Source of the DNA: Paenibacillus sinopodophylli
GTDB taxonomy: Bacteria > Bacillota > Bacilli > Paenibacillales > Paenibacillaceae
Length of the DNA stretch: 64,000 bases
Reading direction: 5' to 3'
Assembly (NCBI RefSeq): GCF_005930355.1
Contig: NZ_VDBO01000001.1
Location: forward strand, 2,091,135-2,155,134
Positions 1 to 8,898 of this stretch are shown piece after piece. The notes beneath the pieces are model-generated. The model was not told where the DNA came from. It saw only the letters and a list, made by a program, of their open reading frames with translations, and did not search any database. Positions within the stretch are counted from its first letter, which is position 1. Each line of letters begins with the position of its first letter. A program made the translations under genes and the position numbers.

Positions 1-445
1 TCTTCGGTATTCCGTCATATAGACTGAAATTTCCTAGCTTGTCCACCCCCATATATGCATTTGCTTTGCAATGCTCAGACAAATCTTCCACGCGCTGTTC
101 AACGTGCACGATGCTATTCGTCTGATCAAGTACTGCCGTCCAATCTGGATGGCTTTGCAACAGACTAGCTACCTGTTTACCCATCATCCGTCCAAGCGGC
201 TTTGATTCCTCGCCGCATACATAAATACGTCGCAGTTCAACTGACAGCGGTTCTTTCCCAAGCTCCAGCTTGTTGATAACGCTCTCTATTCCAGCAACTT
301 GTGGAGCTGCCTCAGCAAGCTCTCCTTGTGTGAGCATTAAACCACCTGCCAATAAGAGAGGCAGCAATCCTCCAAGACTCCAAGTTGGTCGACGCTTTCT
401 CCGGAGCTGCTTTTTCAAGTTTTTCCAAAGGCTGAATTCCATCAT
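1..445 (-). CDS. bofC: BofC, regulator of the SpoIVB/SpoIVFB checkpoint (3' part outside window)
   Basis: About 148 codons are visible; the C-terminus runs off the left edge. Two consecutive ATG codons (445 and 442) follow AAAGGGG at good spacing. A basic N-terminus precedes a hydrophobic segment (about residues 22-45), consistent with an exported forespore protein. The next part, from VELRRIYVCGEE through VEDLSEHCKANAYMGVD to SLYDGIPK, matches the pattern I know for the BofC C-terminal domain. In Bacillus subtilis BofC restrains the SpoIVB signalling protease that releases SpoIVFB to activate pro-sigma-K. The adjoining safA-like gene and the presence of spoIVFA/spoIVFB in the window agree. 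The identification is from memory of the family, without an alignment. Confidence 0.75.
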   Translation of the reverse strand, partial: MMEFSLWKNLKKQLRRKRRPTWSLGGLLPLLLAGGLMLTQGELAEAAPQVAGIESVINKLELGKEPLSVELRRIYVCGEESKPLGRMMGKQVASLLQSHPDWTAVLDQTNSIVHVEQRVEDLSEHCKANAYMGVDKLGNFSLYDGIPK

Positions 446-518
446 TGGGAAGACCCCTTTATTATATTTTTTGATAGTATGCGCCAATATTACATAAATA
501 TGCAAAGAATAAATTACG

Positions 519-696
519 CTTACAACTCCCGTTCAAACTTACTCTTACGACATTCCAATCTCATAAGCGTACATATGCGCTTACAGGTCACTAATTATGG
601 TATTTTGGCTGCTGTAAGAGCACATTTGCGCATACAGCTCCCGTCCAAACTTACTCCTACGACATTCCGACCCCATAAACAGGTATGAGTGCTTAC
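519..696. repeat. Imperfect 66-bp direct repeat, two copies 112 bp apart
   Basis: Copy 1 (519-584) and copy 2 (631-696) share the core CAAACTTACTCYTACGACAT and end in GCTTAC. They are separated by 46 bp of unrelated sequence. The copies differ at scattered positions, so this is an old duplication or two members of an intergenic repeat family. No reading frame is conserved across it. Confidence 0.7.
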
Positions 697-740
697 TGCA
701 ACCATTTTAGCTTCAAATCATTTCCTAAACAAAATAAAAA

Positions 741-771
741 TGCCCCAATAACCGTATTTGGTCATCGGGGC
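741..771 (-). terminator. Terminator of the safA-like gene
   Basis: On the minus strand a GCCCC...GGGGC hairpin (742-771) is followed by ATTTTTATTTTG. It lies just past the stop codon at 781. Confidence 0.7.
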
Positions 772-780
772 TGACTTTAA

Positions 781-2625
781 TTAACGATTAAGCCAAGGCT
801 GGTTACCGCGGTTTTTCGTCTTATTCGGACGGGAAGACACGGTGCGGATAACTGCTTTTTTAGCATTTTTCCGTTGAACAACTGTTTTTATAGGTTTCTC
901 TTGTTCCAGCTCCACTTGCTTTTCCGTATTCTGATCCGAACGATTGCCCTTACAACCGCAATCCGCTTGATTCGCATCGTTAGCACCTGCCGTTTGTGGC
1001 CAGCCCGGATAAGGCGGATAAGACGGATAGCCGTAACCATAACCGTTGTCATGCTGAGCCTGAGCTGGCATGATCATACTCTGACCCCCGTAGCCATATC
1101 CATAGCCATAATCAGGCTGGAAATTGGCAGGGGATACAAAGCCTTGGTTTGGCTGCGCTGCAAATGGTGCTACCATTCCTTGGTTTGGCTGCACTGCTAA
1201 CGGTGATACCATTCCTTGGTTTGGCTGCGCTGCAAACGGCGATACCATTCCTTGGTTTGGCTGTGCTGCAAACGGCGATACGATTCCTTGGTTTGGCTGC
1301 GCTGCTAACGGCGATACCATTCCTTGGTTTGGCTGCACTGCTAACGGCGATACCATTCCTTGGTTTGGCTGTGCTGCAAACGGCGATACCATTCCTTGGT
1401 TTGGATGCGCTGCAAACGGCGATACCATTCCTTGGTTTGGATGCGTTGCAAACGGCGATACCAAGCTTTGGTTCGGCATTGCTGCAGCTCCGGCAACCAA
1501 ATGACTATTCTCATTAACGTCCTGCTGGAGCGGATTCACGCCATGATAGCCATATCCCCATCCCGGGCCTGCCGTGGTCGGCAAAGTAGATGGAGAAGGA
1601 TAGCTTCCGACAAATACGGTGCCCGGCGGGCAATCAAATGGCGCTTCGTTGCCTTCTCCCAGCGGACTTACCGTACTGCCGAACGGAACAGGCTGCTGCC
1701 AGCCGCCATATCCGTAACCATGCCCTGTTTGTGCCGGCATCGTCATTGGATGACCATATCCATAGCCACCGAAAGCAGGTTGCTGCTGAACAGGTGAAAC
1801 CGATTCAGGAGCTTTCGGCAAATCATATAATGATAATGCTTCCGTTGCCGGTATGCCATATTGCTTGAACAAATCAACGTTCGGTTTATATTCCGAATGA
1901 ATAGGCTGAAGCTTCTTCTCAACAGGTTTTTCAATCGGCAACGCTTTTTTCGCCGGTTCGACTGCCGCGGCCTTAGGTGCAGGCAACGGCGCAGGCTTCA
2001 CTGGCTTCACAATAGGCGCAGCAGGCTTCTGTTGAATAGGTGCTGCCGGCTTCTGTTCGACAGGTGCTACAGGCTTCTGTTGAACAGGTGCTACAGGTGC
2101 TGGTGCAATTGGAGCTGTCGGCGTTTTACCTGTTATCGGCCCTGTTGGCGTTTTTCCTGTTATTGGAGCAGTAGACAGCTTGCCGACCCAGCCCTGTACG
2201 TTTTGCATAACGGATGTAGGATGCAGTGTCCCCATGCCGTTGCCGCCTTGCCCGACGCTATGACCACCGGTTCCGCCATGACCTGTGTCGCTCACCTTAG
2301 GAATATTTACAACTTCTCCCGTTAACAGCACATTCGGGTTTTTAAGCTGCGGATTTGCTTTGATCATGTCAGCCAATGGTACGCCCCAAGCTTTGGACAG
2401 CTTCCAAAGCGTATCTCCTTGCTTCACAACATGCTGATGCATAATGTCCATCCCGCCTCCAGAGCCACCTGTGTGCGTTGATGGAATTTTCAGCTTCATC
2501 CCAACTTCGATGACATCCGGGTTCGATATGCCCGGGTTCAGCTTCAAAATCTCTTCCAGCGATACATTATACTTCTGGCCAATCGAGTATAAGCTGTCGC
2601 CACTTTTCACAATATGGATTTTCAC
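781..2625 (-). CDS. safA: SafA-like spore coat assembly protein with two LysM domains
   Basis: The 614-residue protein starts at GTG, ten bases after AGGAGG. It has two LysM domains (about residues 1-48 and 64-111), the second starting HVVKQGDTLWKLSKAWGVP. LysM modules bind peptidoglycan or cortex. After a Pro/Ala-rich linker with PIQQKP-type repeats come Gly/Tyr-rich segments, ten tandem 12-residue repeats of the form PNQGMVSPFAAQ, and a Cys/Lys-rich tail (DCGCKG). In Bacillus SafA is recruited by SpoVID, and a SpoVID-like gene is also in this window. Position between bofC and pheA fits safA. The low-complexity region probably evolves quickly, so only the LysM part is diagnostic. It could be another LysM coat protein. 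Confidence 0.7.
   Translation of the reverse strand: MKIHIVKSGDSLYSIGQKYNVSLEEILKLNPGISNPDVIEVGMKLKIPSTHTGGSGGGMDIMHQHVVKQGDTLWKLSKAWGVPLADMIKANPQLKNPNVLLTGEVVNIPKVSDTGHGGTGGHSVGQGGNGMGTLHPTSVMQNVQGWVGKLSTAPITGKTPTGPITGKTPTAPIAPAPVAPVQQKPVAPVEQKPAAPIQQKPAAPIVKPVKPAPLPAPKAAAVEPAKKALPIEKPVEKKLQPIHSEYKPNVDLFKQYGIPATEALSLYDLPKAPESVSPVQQQPAFGGYGYGHPMTMPAQTGHGYGYGGWQQPVPFGSTVSPLGEGNEAPFDCPPGTVFVGSYPSPSTLPTTAGPGWGYGYHGVNPLQQDVNENSHLVAGAAAMPNQSLVSPFATHPNQGMVSPFAAHPNQGMVSPFAAQPNQGMVSPLAVQPNQGMVSPLAAQPNQGIVSPFAAQPNQGMVSPFAAQPNQGMVSPLAVQPNQGMVAPFAAQPNQGFVSPANFQPDYGYGYGYGGQSMIMPAQAQHDNGYGYGYPSYPPYPGWPQTAGANDANQADCGCKGNRSDQNTEKQVELEQEKPIKTVVQRKNAKKAVIRTVSSRPNKTKNRGNQPWLNR
1117..1476. repeat. 36-bp tandem repeat (10 copies) inside safA
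   Basis: Ten in-frame 36-bp units each encode a 12-residue PNQG(M/I/F)VSP(F/L)A-type repeat. Neighbouring units are nearly identical at DNA level, while the outermost ones (PNQSLVSPFATH, PNQGFVSPANFQ) are the most diverged. This is the usual pattern of expansion by slippage or unequal crossing-over. Confidence 0.95.
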
Positions 2626-2728
2626 TCGCCGTTACCCTCCTGTCACGTTCTGAATAACATGGCACTGCTAATGCCTATTATCAATCCTTACATCCTATGC
2701 AGAATATGGGCGAGTGTCTCCACTTTCA

Positions 2729-2780
2729 CAAAAAAAATAGCAAAAAGCCGAGCACACTCTACAAAGAGCGAACTCGGCTT
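2729..2780 (-). terminator. Terminator of pheB-hom-thrB-pheA
   Basis: Minus-strand hairpin with arms AAGCCGAG (2773-2780) and CTCGGCTT (2745-2752) plus an inner GCTCT/AGAGT helix, followed by a T-rich tract (TTTTTGCTATTTTTTTT). It starts six bases after the pheA stop codon. Confidence 0.85.
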
Positions 2781-2786
2781 GCTTCA

Positions 2787-3656
2787 TTATTTCTTGTTTT
2801 CCGTAAAACTTGGATAGCTCCCCAGCACCCTTACCTGGCAGCCAATCGCTTCTATTTCCTGTAATGCCGATGGCAGAAGCACCGTATCCAGTGCCATGTC
2901 GATGTCGATAAAGAAATAATAATTGCCTAGCTTCTTCTTTGTCGGACGCGACTCAATACGGGATAGATTGATCTTGCGCCATGCGAAAGCGGCAAGCACT
3001 TGATGAAGCGCTCCTGCATAATCCTCAGGCAATGTGACCAAGATACTCGTCTTCTTCTGCTCCGATTGCCGTGCTGTATAGGGCTCAGAACCAACGAGCA
3101 GAAATCTTGTATAATTATTGTCATGATCTGTAATCTCGCTGGCGATAACGTCAAGCTTCTCATTCGCCGCAGCTGTCTTCGTGCCAATAGCTGCCCACCC
3201 GGCATTCGGGTTGTTCTGCACAATTCGAACGCCTTCCGCCGTGCTGCTTACATGCTCCGTCACCGCGTGGGGAAGATGAGTGCGGAGAAACTGCAGGCAT
3301 TGCGCTATAGCTACCGGATGACTGATAACCTTCGTAATTTTCGAATAATCGACTGTTCCGTCCTCGCTTAGCGTTTCCGATTGCCGTCCAATCAAATTCT
3401 GGATGGACGGATAAACCCACTCCGCTTGAATCGGAAGATCAACCTCATGCACGAGCCAATCCATATGTAAGCTTACAGATCCCTCGATCGTATTCTCAAT
3501 CGGAATGATGCTATAATCGCTTACCCCGTTGACTGTAGATAGGAACACATCAGAGATGAGCCTGTGATACTTCCATTGAATGTCTTCGTTCTGGAAAAAA
3601 TGTCTAGCCGCCTCATCCGATACAGAGCCGGAAGGTAGAACTGCTATCGTCTTCAT
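2787..3656 (-). CDS. pheA: Prephenate dehydratase (phenylalanine biosynthesis)
   Basis: Converts prephenate to phenylpyruvate in the cytoplasm. The 289-residue protein has the two-part periplasmic-binding-like catalytic fold, with IPIENTIEGSV (51-61) and the TRF motif (NYTRF, 182-186). A C-terminal ACT domain (about 203-283, ESRPTKKKLGNYYFFID) normally gives feedback control by phenylalanine. The N-terminal motif is PSGSVSDEAA where many homologues have a GPxGTFS-type sequence. The gene overlaps thrB by four bases (ATGA), so it is translationally coupled, and it ends the operon before a strong terminator. Confidence 0.93.
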   Translation of the reverse strand: MKTIAVLPSGSVSDEAARHFFQNEDIQWKYHRLISDVFLSTVNGVSDYSIIPIENTIEGSVSLHMDWLVHEVDLPIQAEWVYPSIQNLIGRQSETLSEDGTVDYSKITKVISHPVAIAQCLQFLRTHLPHAVTEHVSSTAEGVRIVQNNPNAGWAAIGTKTAAANEKLDVIASEITDHDNNYTRFLLVGSEPYTARQSEQKKTSILVTLPEDYAGALHQVLAAFAWRKINLSRIESRPTKKKLGNYYFFIDIDMALDTVLLPSALQEIEAIGCQVRVLGSYPSFTENKK

Positions 3657-4630
3657 TGCAACATATCTCCTTTGATTCGGTCGGGAAGAGGAATCGCGGG
3701 ATGCTGCGTGATATCCTCAATGATATATTGAGGCCCATGAACAGCTGGCGAAAGCCATAACGTTCTAGCCTCGATTCCCTCTTGCTTAAGCGTATCCAGC
3801 AAGAACGGCTCTAATTCATTCGATGCCTCCGTATGATCATCCACGAAAGCGATCAGCGTCGGTCCCGCTCCGCTTAGCGCAACGCCCAGCGCGCCATAAT
3901 CAACCGCGCGCTCCAGTATCGTCGCCATGCCCGGAATAAGCGCTGCACGATATGGCTGGTGCAGCCGATCCTTCATCGCATGACGGATCATGCCGAGGTC
4001 GCCGCTTGCAAGCGCTGCGACGAGCAAAGAACTGCGGCTGACATTATACACAGCGTCAGCCATTGAGATCTGCGACGGCAGCGCATGACGCGCTTTCTCC
4101 GTCGACAGCTGGAAGGCTGGGATCGCTACGAGCGTCTTGAGCCTTGAATCAGGCTCAAGACGGATGTAGTCCGCCCGCTCCCCATCCCATGCAGAGACGA
4201 CGATGCCGCCGAACAGTGATGCGCCGACATTGTCAGGATGACCTTCTAACGCTGTTGCCATCTGGAACAGCTTATCATCTGATAACGGTCCTCCGATGAG
4301 CGCATTCGCTGCTGCGAGAGCGCCTATGATTGCCGATGCGCTGCTGCCGAGTCCACGCGTAAGCGGAATATCGCTATGCATCGATATCGACAGCTCAGGC
4401 ACATGAACGCCCGCTTCTTTGAACACAAGCTGTGCAACCTTATAGATCAGGTTCGACTTGTCTCTCGGCAAGCCCCTCATCTGATCGCCGTAGAAATGAA
4501 ATTCCGTTTGCTTGCTGACGCTCATCTCAATCCATGCATATAGCGAGAGCGCCATTCCCAGCGTATCGAAGCCAGGTCCTAGATTTGCCGTGCTTGCCGG
4601 TACTTTTACAATTACTCTGCGATTATTCAT
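3653..4630 (-). CDS. thrB: Homoserine kinase (threonine biosynthesis)
   Basis: Phosphorylates homoserine with ATP. The 325-residue protein is a GHMP kinase: KVPASTANLGPGFDTLG at residues 9-25 and the ATP-binding glycine-rich loop PLTRGLGSSASA at about 89-100, with a late ALSGAGPTLIAF segment. The ATG at 4630 follows AAGGGTAAGCCT. It lies four bases downstream of the hom stop and overlaps pheA by four bases. No thrC is seen between hom and thrB. Confidence 0.95.
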   Translation of the reverse strand: MNNRRVIVKVPASTANLGPGFDTLGMALSLYAWIEMSVSKQTEFHFYGDQMRGLPRDKSNLIYKVAQLVFKEAGVHVPELSISMHSDIPLTRGLGSSASAIIGALAAANALIGGPLSDDKLFQMATALEGHPDNVGASLFGGIVVSAWDGERADYIRLEPDSRLKTLVAIPAFQLSTEKARHALPSQISMADAVYNVSRSSLLVAALASGDLGMIRHAMKDRLHQPYRAALIPGMATILERAVDYGALGVALSGAGPTLIAFVDDHTEASNELEPFLLDTLKQEGIEARTLWLSPAVHGPQYIIEDITQHPAIPLPDRIKGDMLQ

Positions 4631-4634
4631 AGGC

Positions 4635-5921
4635 TTACCCTTCTACGCGGTAAACGCTTTTCACTTTATGAACCACGTCAAGCGATTCGAATGTTGCGAG
4701 CACCTTCTGAATGGCCGCTTTATTCGCATCATGTGTAATGACAATAATTTCTGCTTCCGGGTTGGAAGGCGTCGGCTGCTGCAGCACCGATTCCAAGCTT
4801 ACTTCGAAATCAGCGAATACTTGCGTAATGCGAGCAAGTACGCCCGCTCGGTCAGCTACTTTGAGAAGCAAGAAATACTTGGACGATATTTGCTCATCTG
4901 TCTTGAGCTTCTTCTCCTTGTAAGCCAGGCTACCCTGCATGCCGTTAACGCCTAGCTTCAGGTTTTTCACAACTGCTACAAGATCCGATACAATCGATGT
5001 TGCCGTCGGAAGCTCACCAGCACCAGCACCATAGAACATGGTTTCTCCTACCGCTTCACCATACACATATACGGCATTGAACACTCCGTTTACTGAAGCA
5101 ATTGGATGTGTTTGCTTAACCATCGTCGGTTGAACGCTAATACTGATCAGATCATCCTGACGCTCAGCAATACCTAACAGCTTCACTTCATAGCCTAGAC
5201 GCTTCGCATACAAAATATCCTCTTTCGATACGGACGAAATACCTTGAACCGATACATCCTCCAGCGCTACGTTCGAACGGAAGCCGATTGTAGCAAGAAT
5301 CGTCATTTTGCGAGCAGCGTCAAGTCCTTCGACATCCGATGTCGGATCAGACTCGGCATAGCCAAGCTCTTGCGCTTCTTTGAGAACATCCAAGTATGAG
5401 GCGCCTTCTTGGCTCATCTTCGTTAGAATGAAGTTCGTTGTACCGTTAACGATACCCATAATTTTGTTGATGCGATCGGAAGAGAAGCCTTCAACGAGTG
5501 TACGAATAATCGGGATACCGCCAGCAACACTAGCCTCATACAATACGTCGCAGCGGTTCTCCTGTGCTTTTGCTAGAATTTCTGGTCCGTGCAGCGCCAT
5601 CAAATCTTTATTCGCTGTTACCACATGCTTCCCTAGCGAGAGCGCTTCTAGAATGTACTCCTTCGTAAGTCCGATCCCGCCCATAACCTCAACGATAACG
5701 TCAATGTCAGGATGACGGATAATTTCCCAAGGATCCTCTGTCAGCTTGTCTTGATCAATAGCAATATTACGTGCTTTGCTTTTGTTCTGAACGAGCACCT
5801 TCTCAATAACGATCGGCGAGCCAACTTGACTTGCAAGATCCTCCTGATGGCCTTCCACGATTCGAACGACACCTGTTCCTACAGTACCAAGACCTAACAA
5901 ACCTACTTTAACTGGCTTCAT
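4635..5921 (-). CDS. hom: Homoserine dehydrogenase with ACT domain
   Basis: Reduces aspartate semialdehyde to homoserine using NAD(P)H. The 428-residue protein has an N-terminal nucleotide-binding motif (GLLGLGTVGTGVV, residues 7-19), the catalytic-domain signature NGTTNFILTKM near residue 160, and a C-terminal ACT domain (from about 350, KYFLLLKVADRAGVLARIT), typical of Gram-positive Hom and implying threonine feedback. The start ATG follows GGAGG. It is the second gene of the pheB-hom-thrB-pheA unit. Confidence 0.95.
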   Translation of the reverse strand: MKPVKVGLLGLGTVGTGVVRIVEGHQEDLASQVGSPIVIEKVLVQNKSKARNIAIDQDKLTEDPWEIIRHPDIDVIVEVMGGIGLTKEYILEALSLGKHVVTANKDLMALHGPEILAKAQENRCDVLYEASVAGGIPIIRTLVEGFSSDRINKIMGIVNGTTNFILTKMSQEGASYLDVLKEAQELGYAESDPTSDVEGLDAARKMTILATIGFRSNVALEDVSVQGISSVSKEDILYAKRLGYEVKLLGIAERQDDLISISVQPTMVKQTHPIASVNGVFNAVYVYGEAVGETMFYGAGAGELPTATSIVSDLVAVVKNLKLGVNGMQGSLAYKEKKLKTDEQISSKYFLLLKVADRAGVLARITQVFADFEVSLESVLQQPTPSNPEAEIIVITHDANKAAIQKVLATFESLDVVHKVKSVYRVEG

Positions 5922-5948
5922 ATATTCATACCTCCATGATCTATTCTG

Positions 5949-6386
5949 TTATCCTTGTCCGATGACCGAAGCTTTGCGCACGCCTGGCTGGCTTCGAAGC
6001 ATATCGACCAGCGATGACAGTTCCCCGGAAAGCTGCGAAATATCGACTGAAATGACAACGTTGGCAAAGCCTTGGAGTGGAATGGTCTGATTCATCGTCA
6101 GAACATTTCCTTCTAAGGATGCAACCATGCTCAGCACATTTGAGAGCACACCTGAGCGATGCTCCAAGTCCATCGATATGGTAGCAATCCTCTCTCTCTC
6201 GAGCTCGTTCAGCGCATATACGCCGTCCTTATACTTGTAGAAGGCGCTTCGGCTGAGACCAACACGCTCAACCGCTTCATGAACAGTGGCTGCTTCTCCT
6301 CGGCTAAGCATTTCCTTCACTTGTATCGTCTTCATTATCGCTTCCGGTAAAATATCCTCTCGAACGACATAATAGCTTTTAGTCAC
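5949..6386 (-). CDS. pheB: PheB-type ACT-domain regulatory protein
   Basis: A 145-residue protein with an N-terminal helix-turn-helix-like segment (EAVERVGLSRSAFYKYKDGV, about 39-58) and a C-terminal ACT domain (about 70-143). This is the family called PheB or YszB; older annotations name it chorismate mutase, but no catalytic residues of that enzyme are evident here. The start is GTG at 6386 behind GAGGAGGACGTATA. It leads the amino-acid operon and is preceded by a good sigma-A promoter, so an amino-acid-sensing regulatory role is a reasonable inference. Confidence 0.85.
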   Translation of the reverse strand: MTKSYYVVREDILPEAIMKTIQVKEMLSRGEAATVHEAVERVGLSRSAFYKYKDGVYALNELERERIATISMDLEHRSGVLSNVLSMVASLEGNVLTMNQTIPLQGFANVVISVDISQLSGELSSLVDMLRSQPGVRKASVIGQG

Positions 6387-6429
6387 TATACGTCCTCCTC
6401 AAAAAGACAATTGTTCACCTATAGTGGAC

Positions 6430-6458
6430 ATTATATCGAAATATTCAGCTTGGGGCAA
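6430..6458 (-). promoter_or_regulatory. Sigma-A-type promoter of pheB-hom-thrB-pheA
   Basis: Minus strand: TTGCCC (6453-6458), 17-bp spacer, TATAAT (6430-6435). It is placed about 44 bases upstream of the pheB start. Confidence 0.75.
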
Positions 6459-6461
6459 TAG

Positions 6462-6568
6462 GCAAACTAGCGTAAACGTTTAAAGCCGTCCTTTGGCGAC
6501 TATGCTCACGTTTCGCGTAGACGTATAGAGAGAGCATGAGTAAACTCATATACTTTCCTATACGTAAA
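6462..6568 (+). repeat. Dispersed intergenic element, copy B
   Basis: About 107 bp beginning GCAAACTAGCGTAAACG and containing CCGTCCTTTGGCGAC, ACGTTTCGCGTAGA and a terminal palindrome with arms ACGTATAG/CTATACGT. Similar blocks occur at 8725, 13211, 45171, 56793 and 63580. It sits between the pheB promoter and the obgE terminator. Confidence 0.75.
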
Positions 6569-6591
6569 GAAAAGACGGCTTTCGCCGTCTT
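6567..6591 (-). terminator. Terminator of spo0B-obgE
   Basis: Minus-strand hairpin AAGACGGC GAAA GCCGTCTT (6572-6591) followed by TTCTTT. The loop is a GNRA-like tetraloop. Confidence 0.8.
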
Positions 6592-6614
6592 CACTTTGAT
6601 CTATATGTTTAACG

Positions 6615-7940
6615 CTAGCCGTTCGGATTATAATCATTGCCTTCAAAAAATTCAAAAGCAAAATCACCGATTTGAACCATGTCGCCATCTTTGGCACCCA
6701 TTTTACGAAGCTCGGCATCTACGCCCATCTTACGCATCGTACGCGCAAAGCGCATAACCGCATCGTATGACGTCAAATTCATCCGCTTCATGTATTTATC
6801 AATGCCTTCGCTCACGATTACATACACTTCGTCTTCTTTGTGAATGGTGAACGTTGTTTCTTCACGTTTCTCATACGTGTAGACCTTACGTTCAGCAACA
6901 TCCTTAACATCCTCGATCTCGACCTCTTCAGAGATCGTATCGAGCACGTCAGCCGCTTTGTATAACAGCTCCTGTATACCTTGCTTAGTTAGCGAGGATA
7001 TTGGCAAAATCTCGTAGTGCCTTTCTCCGCTTACTTCAGCAAGCTGCTGTTTGAACAGTTCAAGCTGTTCCGCTGAGTCCGGCATGTCCATTTTGTTAGC
7101 TGCAATAATTTGCGGACGATCAGCGAGCTTCTCGTTATAGAGCACAAGCTCTTCATTGATCTTCAACCAGTCGTCGAAGGGATCACGGCCTTCCGAGGCC
7201 GACATATCGATAACGTGAATAATAACACGCGTCCGCTCAACATGGCGAAGGAACTCATGTCCTAGTCCTATGCCTTCATGTGCGCCTTCGATCAAACCGG
7301 GAAGATCTGCCATTACGAAGCTGCGGCTGTCCCCGACATCGACAACACCGAGATTCGGTGTAATCGTCGTGAAATGGTAAGCTCCGATTTTAGGCCTAGC
7401 TCCCGAAACGACAGACAACAGCGTTGACTTGCCTACGCTTGGGAAACCAACCAGCCCTACGTCTGCCATTACTTTAAGTTCAAGCACGACCCAGCGCTCT
7501 TGTCCTTCTTCACCGTTCTCCGATATATATGGAGCCGGATTGTTCTGCGTAGCGAAACGAATGTTGCCTCGTCCGCCCCGTCCGCCTTTTGCGATAACGA
7601 CCTTCTGTCCATGACGTGTCATATCCGCAATAATTTCCTGCGTATCGTCATCAACAATGATCGTTCCTGGCGGAATCCGTACGATCGTGTCATCCGCGCC
7701 AGCACCGTGCATGCTTTTCACTTTACCGCGCTCGCCGCGGTTCGCTTTGAAATGTTTCTGGTAACGGAAATCCATAAGTGTGCGAAGTCCTTCGTCCACT
7801 TGGAAGATCAAGTCGCCTCCGCGACCTCCGTCACCACCGGCAGGTCCGCCCTGCTCGACATACTTCTCACGGCGGAAAGAAACGATACCGTCGCCTCCGT
7901 CGCCGCCTTTTACAAATATTTTCGCCTTATCGACAAACAT
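6615..7940 (-). CDS. obgE: Obg family ribosome-associated GTPase
   Basis: Essential GTPase linked to 50S assembly, stress response and, in Bacillus, phosphorelay activation. The 441-residue protein has the glycine-rich Obg domain (1-158, [20 protein letters not shown]), a G domain with G1 GFPSVGKST (165-173), G3 DLPGLIEGA and G4 NKMD, then the C-terminal OCT domain. It lies 13 bases downstream of spo0B, an arrangement also seen in Bacillus, and ends at a hairpin terminator. Confidence 0.97.
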   Translation of the reverse strand: MFVDKAKIFVKGGDGGDGIVSFRREKYVEQGGPAGGDGGRGGDLIFQVDEGLRTLMDFRYQKHFKANRGERGKVKSMHGAGADDTIVRIPPGTIIVDDDTQEIIADMTRHGQKVVIAKGGRGGRGNIRFATQNNPAPYISENGEEGQERWVVLELKVMADVGLVGFPSVGKSTLLSVVSGARPKIGAYHFTTITPNLGVVDVGDSRSFVMADLPGLIEGAHEGIGLGHEFLRHVERTRVIIHVIDMSASEGRDPFDDWLKINEELVLYNEKLADRPQIIAANKMDMPDSAEQLELFKQQLAEVSGERHYEILPISSLTKQGIQELLYKAADVLDTISEEVEIEDVKDVAERKVYTYEKREETTFTIHKEDEVYVIVSEGIDKYMKRMNLTSYDAVMRFARTMRKMGVDAELRKMGAKDGDMVQIGDFAFEFFEGNDYNPNG

Positions 7941-7953
7941 GTTTTGCCCCCGT

Positions 7954-8691
7954 TCATGCGCGCATTTCCGCTCTCAGCAGCACCTTTGCATACGGCTGCT
8001 CGAAGTTGACCGGCTGCATTGGCGCGCCTACCAACTGCTGTTGTATTTTTTGCTTCCATTGCTGTTCATTCATTAACTCGCCATCATAATAGAAGGTAGC
8101 ATTAAGCATATCCTCGTCAAGCGAAAGCTCCAGCGTAAGAACAGCAGCATTACCGTAGCCAGGCTTAGCCGCAAACCGATATGCGTTAATCGTATGAATG
8201 AGCGTTTCGGCTATTTGATCGGCATCTGCCGTTAATTCATTTAAGTGAATATCGCCATTAATGACGAGCCGAAGCTCCAGCGAATTCGAGATCGTACGGA
8301 ATGATTGGATATAGCAGATCAGTGATGGAACACCGAGCTTGGATATACTGCTCTCCACAGCCATCCGTTCACTTATTTTCTCCACATACTCAGCCGCTTT
8401 ATCCAGCTTCTTGAGCGTGATATAACCAAACACGACTTGCAGATCGTTCATCCAGTCATGACGATGATGATTGAGCGTTCGTATTGCGGAACCTTGCAGC
8501 GATTGGATCATCCGCGAAGTACGCTCCGCATGCTCTTTCCGTTCCGCTTGTATCCAGTAAGCAGCAGCAGCTATAAGCCAAACGAGAAAGACAGCAGTTA
8601 ACCACACTTTAGTGGGCCAAATAAGTACAGCAGCACATGGCAATATAACCGTGCCAGCAGCGTAATATTTCGCCGTTGTTAAGCGTCCCAT
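7954..8691 (-). CDS. spo0B: Spo0B-like sporulation phosphotransferase, membrane-anchored
   Basis: In the sporulation phosphorelay Spo0B passes phosphate from Spo0F to Spo0A. The 245-residue protein shows the phospho-acceptor helix with [15 protein letters not shown], making His78 the likely phosphorylated residue. A degenerate ATPase-like C-terminal half follows. The N-terminus adds two hydrophobic segments (about 10-26 and 28-47) that the soluble B. subtilis protein lacks, so this version is probably membrane-bound. The ATG at 8691 follows AAAGTAGG. Its place directly upstream of obgE supports the call. Confidence 0.85.
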   Translation of the reverse strand: MGRLTTAKYYAAGTVILPCAAVLIWPTKVWLTAVFLVWLIAAAAYWIQAERKEHAERTSRMIQSLQGSAIRTLNHHRHDWMNDLQVVFGYITLKKLDKAAEYVEKISERMAVESSISKLGVPSLICYIQSFRTISNSLELRLVINGDIHLNELTADADQIAETLIHTINAYRFAAKPGYGNAAVLTLELSLDEDMLNATFYYDGELMNEQQWKQKIQQQLVGAPMQPVNFEQPYAKVLLRAEMRA

Positions 8692-8724
8692 CGATTAAAC
8701 CTACTTTCATCGTAATTGTCCAAC

Positions 8725-8796
8725 TTCCTCTATATTTCAACGCGAAACGTTAGCTCCGCCGCCAGAGGACAGCTTCAGTCGTTTAAGCCTGCTTGC
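8725..8796 (-). repeat. Dispersed intergenic element, copy C
   Basis: Read on the minus strand it has GCTTAAACGACTGAAGC, GTCCTCTGGCGGC and AACGTTTCGCGTTGAAATAT, matching copies at 6462 and 13211. The right part is diverged and runs toward the spo0B ribosome binding site. Confidence 0.7.
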
Positions 8797-8841
8797 TTGT
8801 CCAGTATATCATGCGGTTGTCCTACGGTCATCAAACTTGAA

Positions 8842-8873
8842 ACAAAAAAAACCGGCCTAGCAATGCAGGCCGG
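8842..8873 (-). terminator. Terminator of rplU-prp-rpmA
   Basis: Minus-strand hairpin CCGGCCT...AGGCCGG (8852-8873) followed by eight or more T residues. Confidence 0.9.
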
Positions 8874-8898
8874 GGCTTGATGCATATATAAGGTTGTA

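Larger units (their letters stand above)
446..780. other. bofC-safA intergenic region
   Basis: This 335-bp stretch has no credible gene. It holds the bofC ribosome binding site, a 66-bp imperfect direct repeat (519-584 and 631-696) and the safA terminator hairpin (742-771). Confidence 0.6.

Noticed and set aside
1124..1517. Two long plus-strand repeat-rich open frames (PWFGCAANGDTI and PFLGLAALQTAI type)
   Set aside because: They are antisense readings of the 36-bp repeats in safA. A repeat unit divisible by three keeps all frames open, and there are no start signals.
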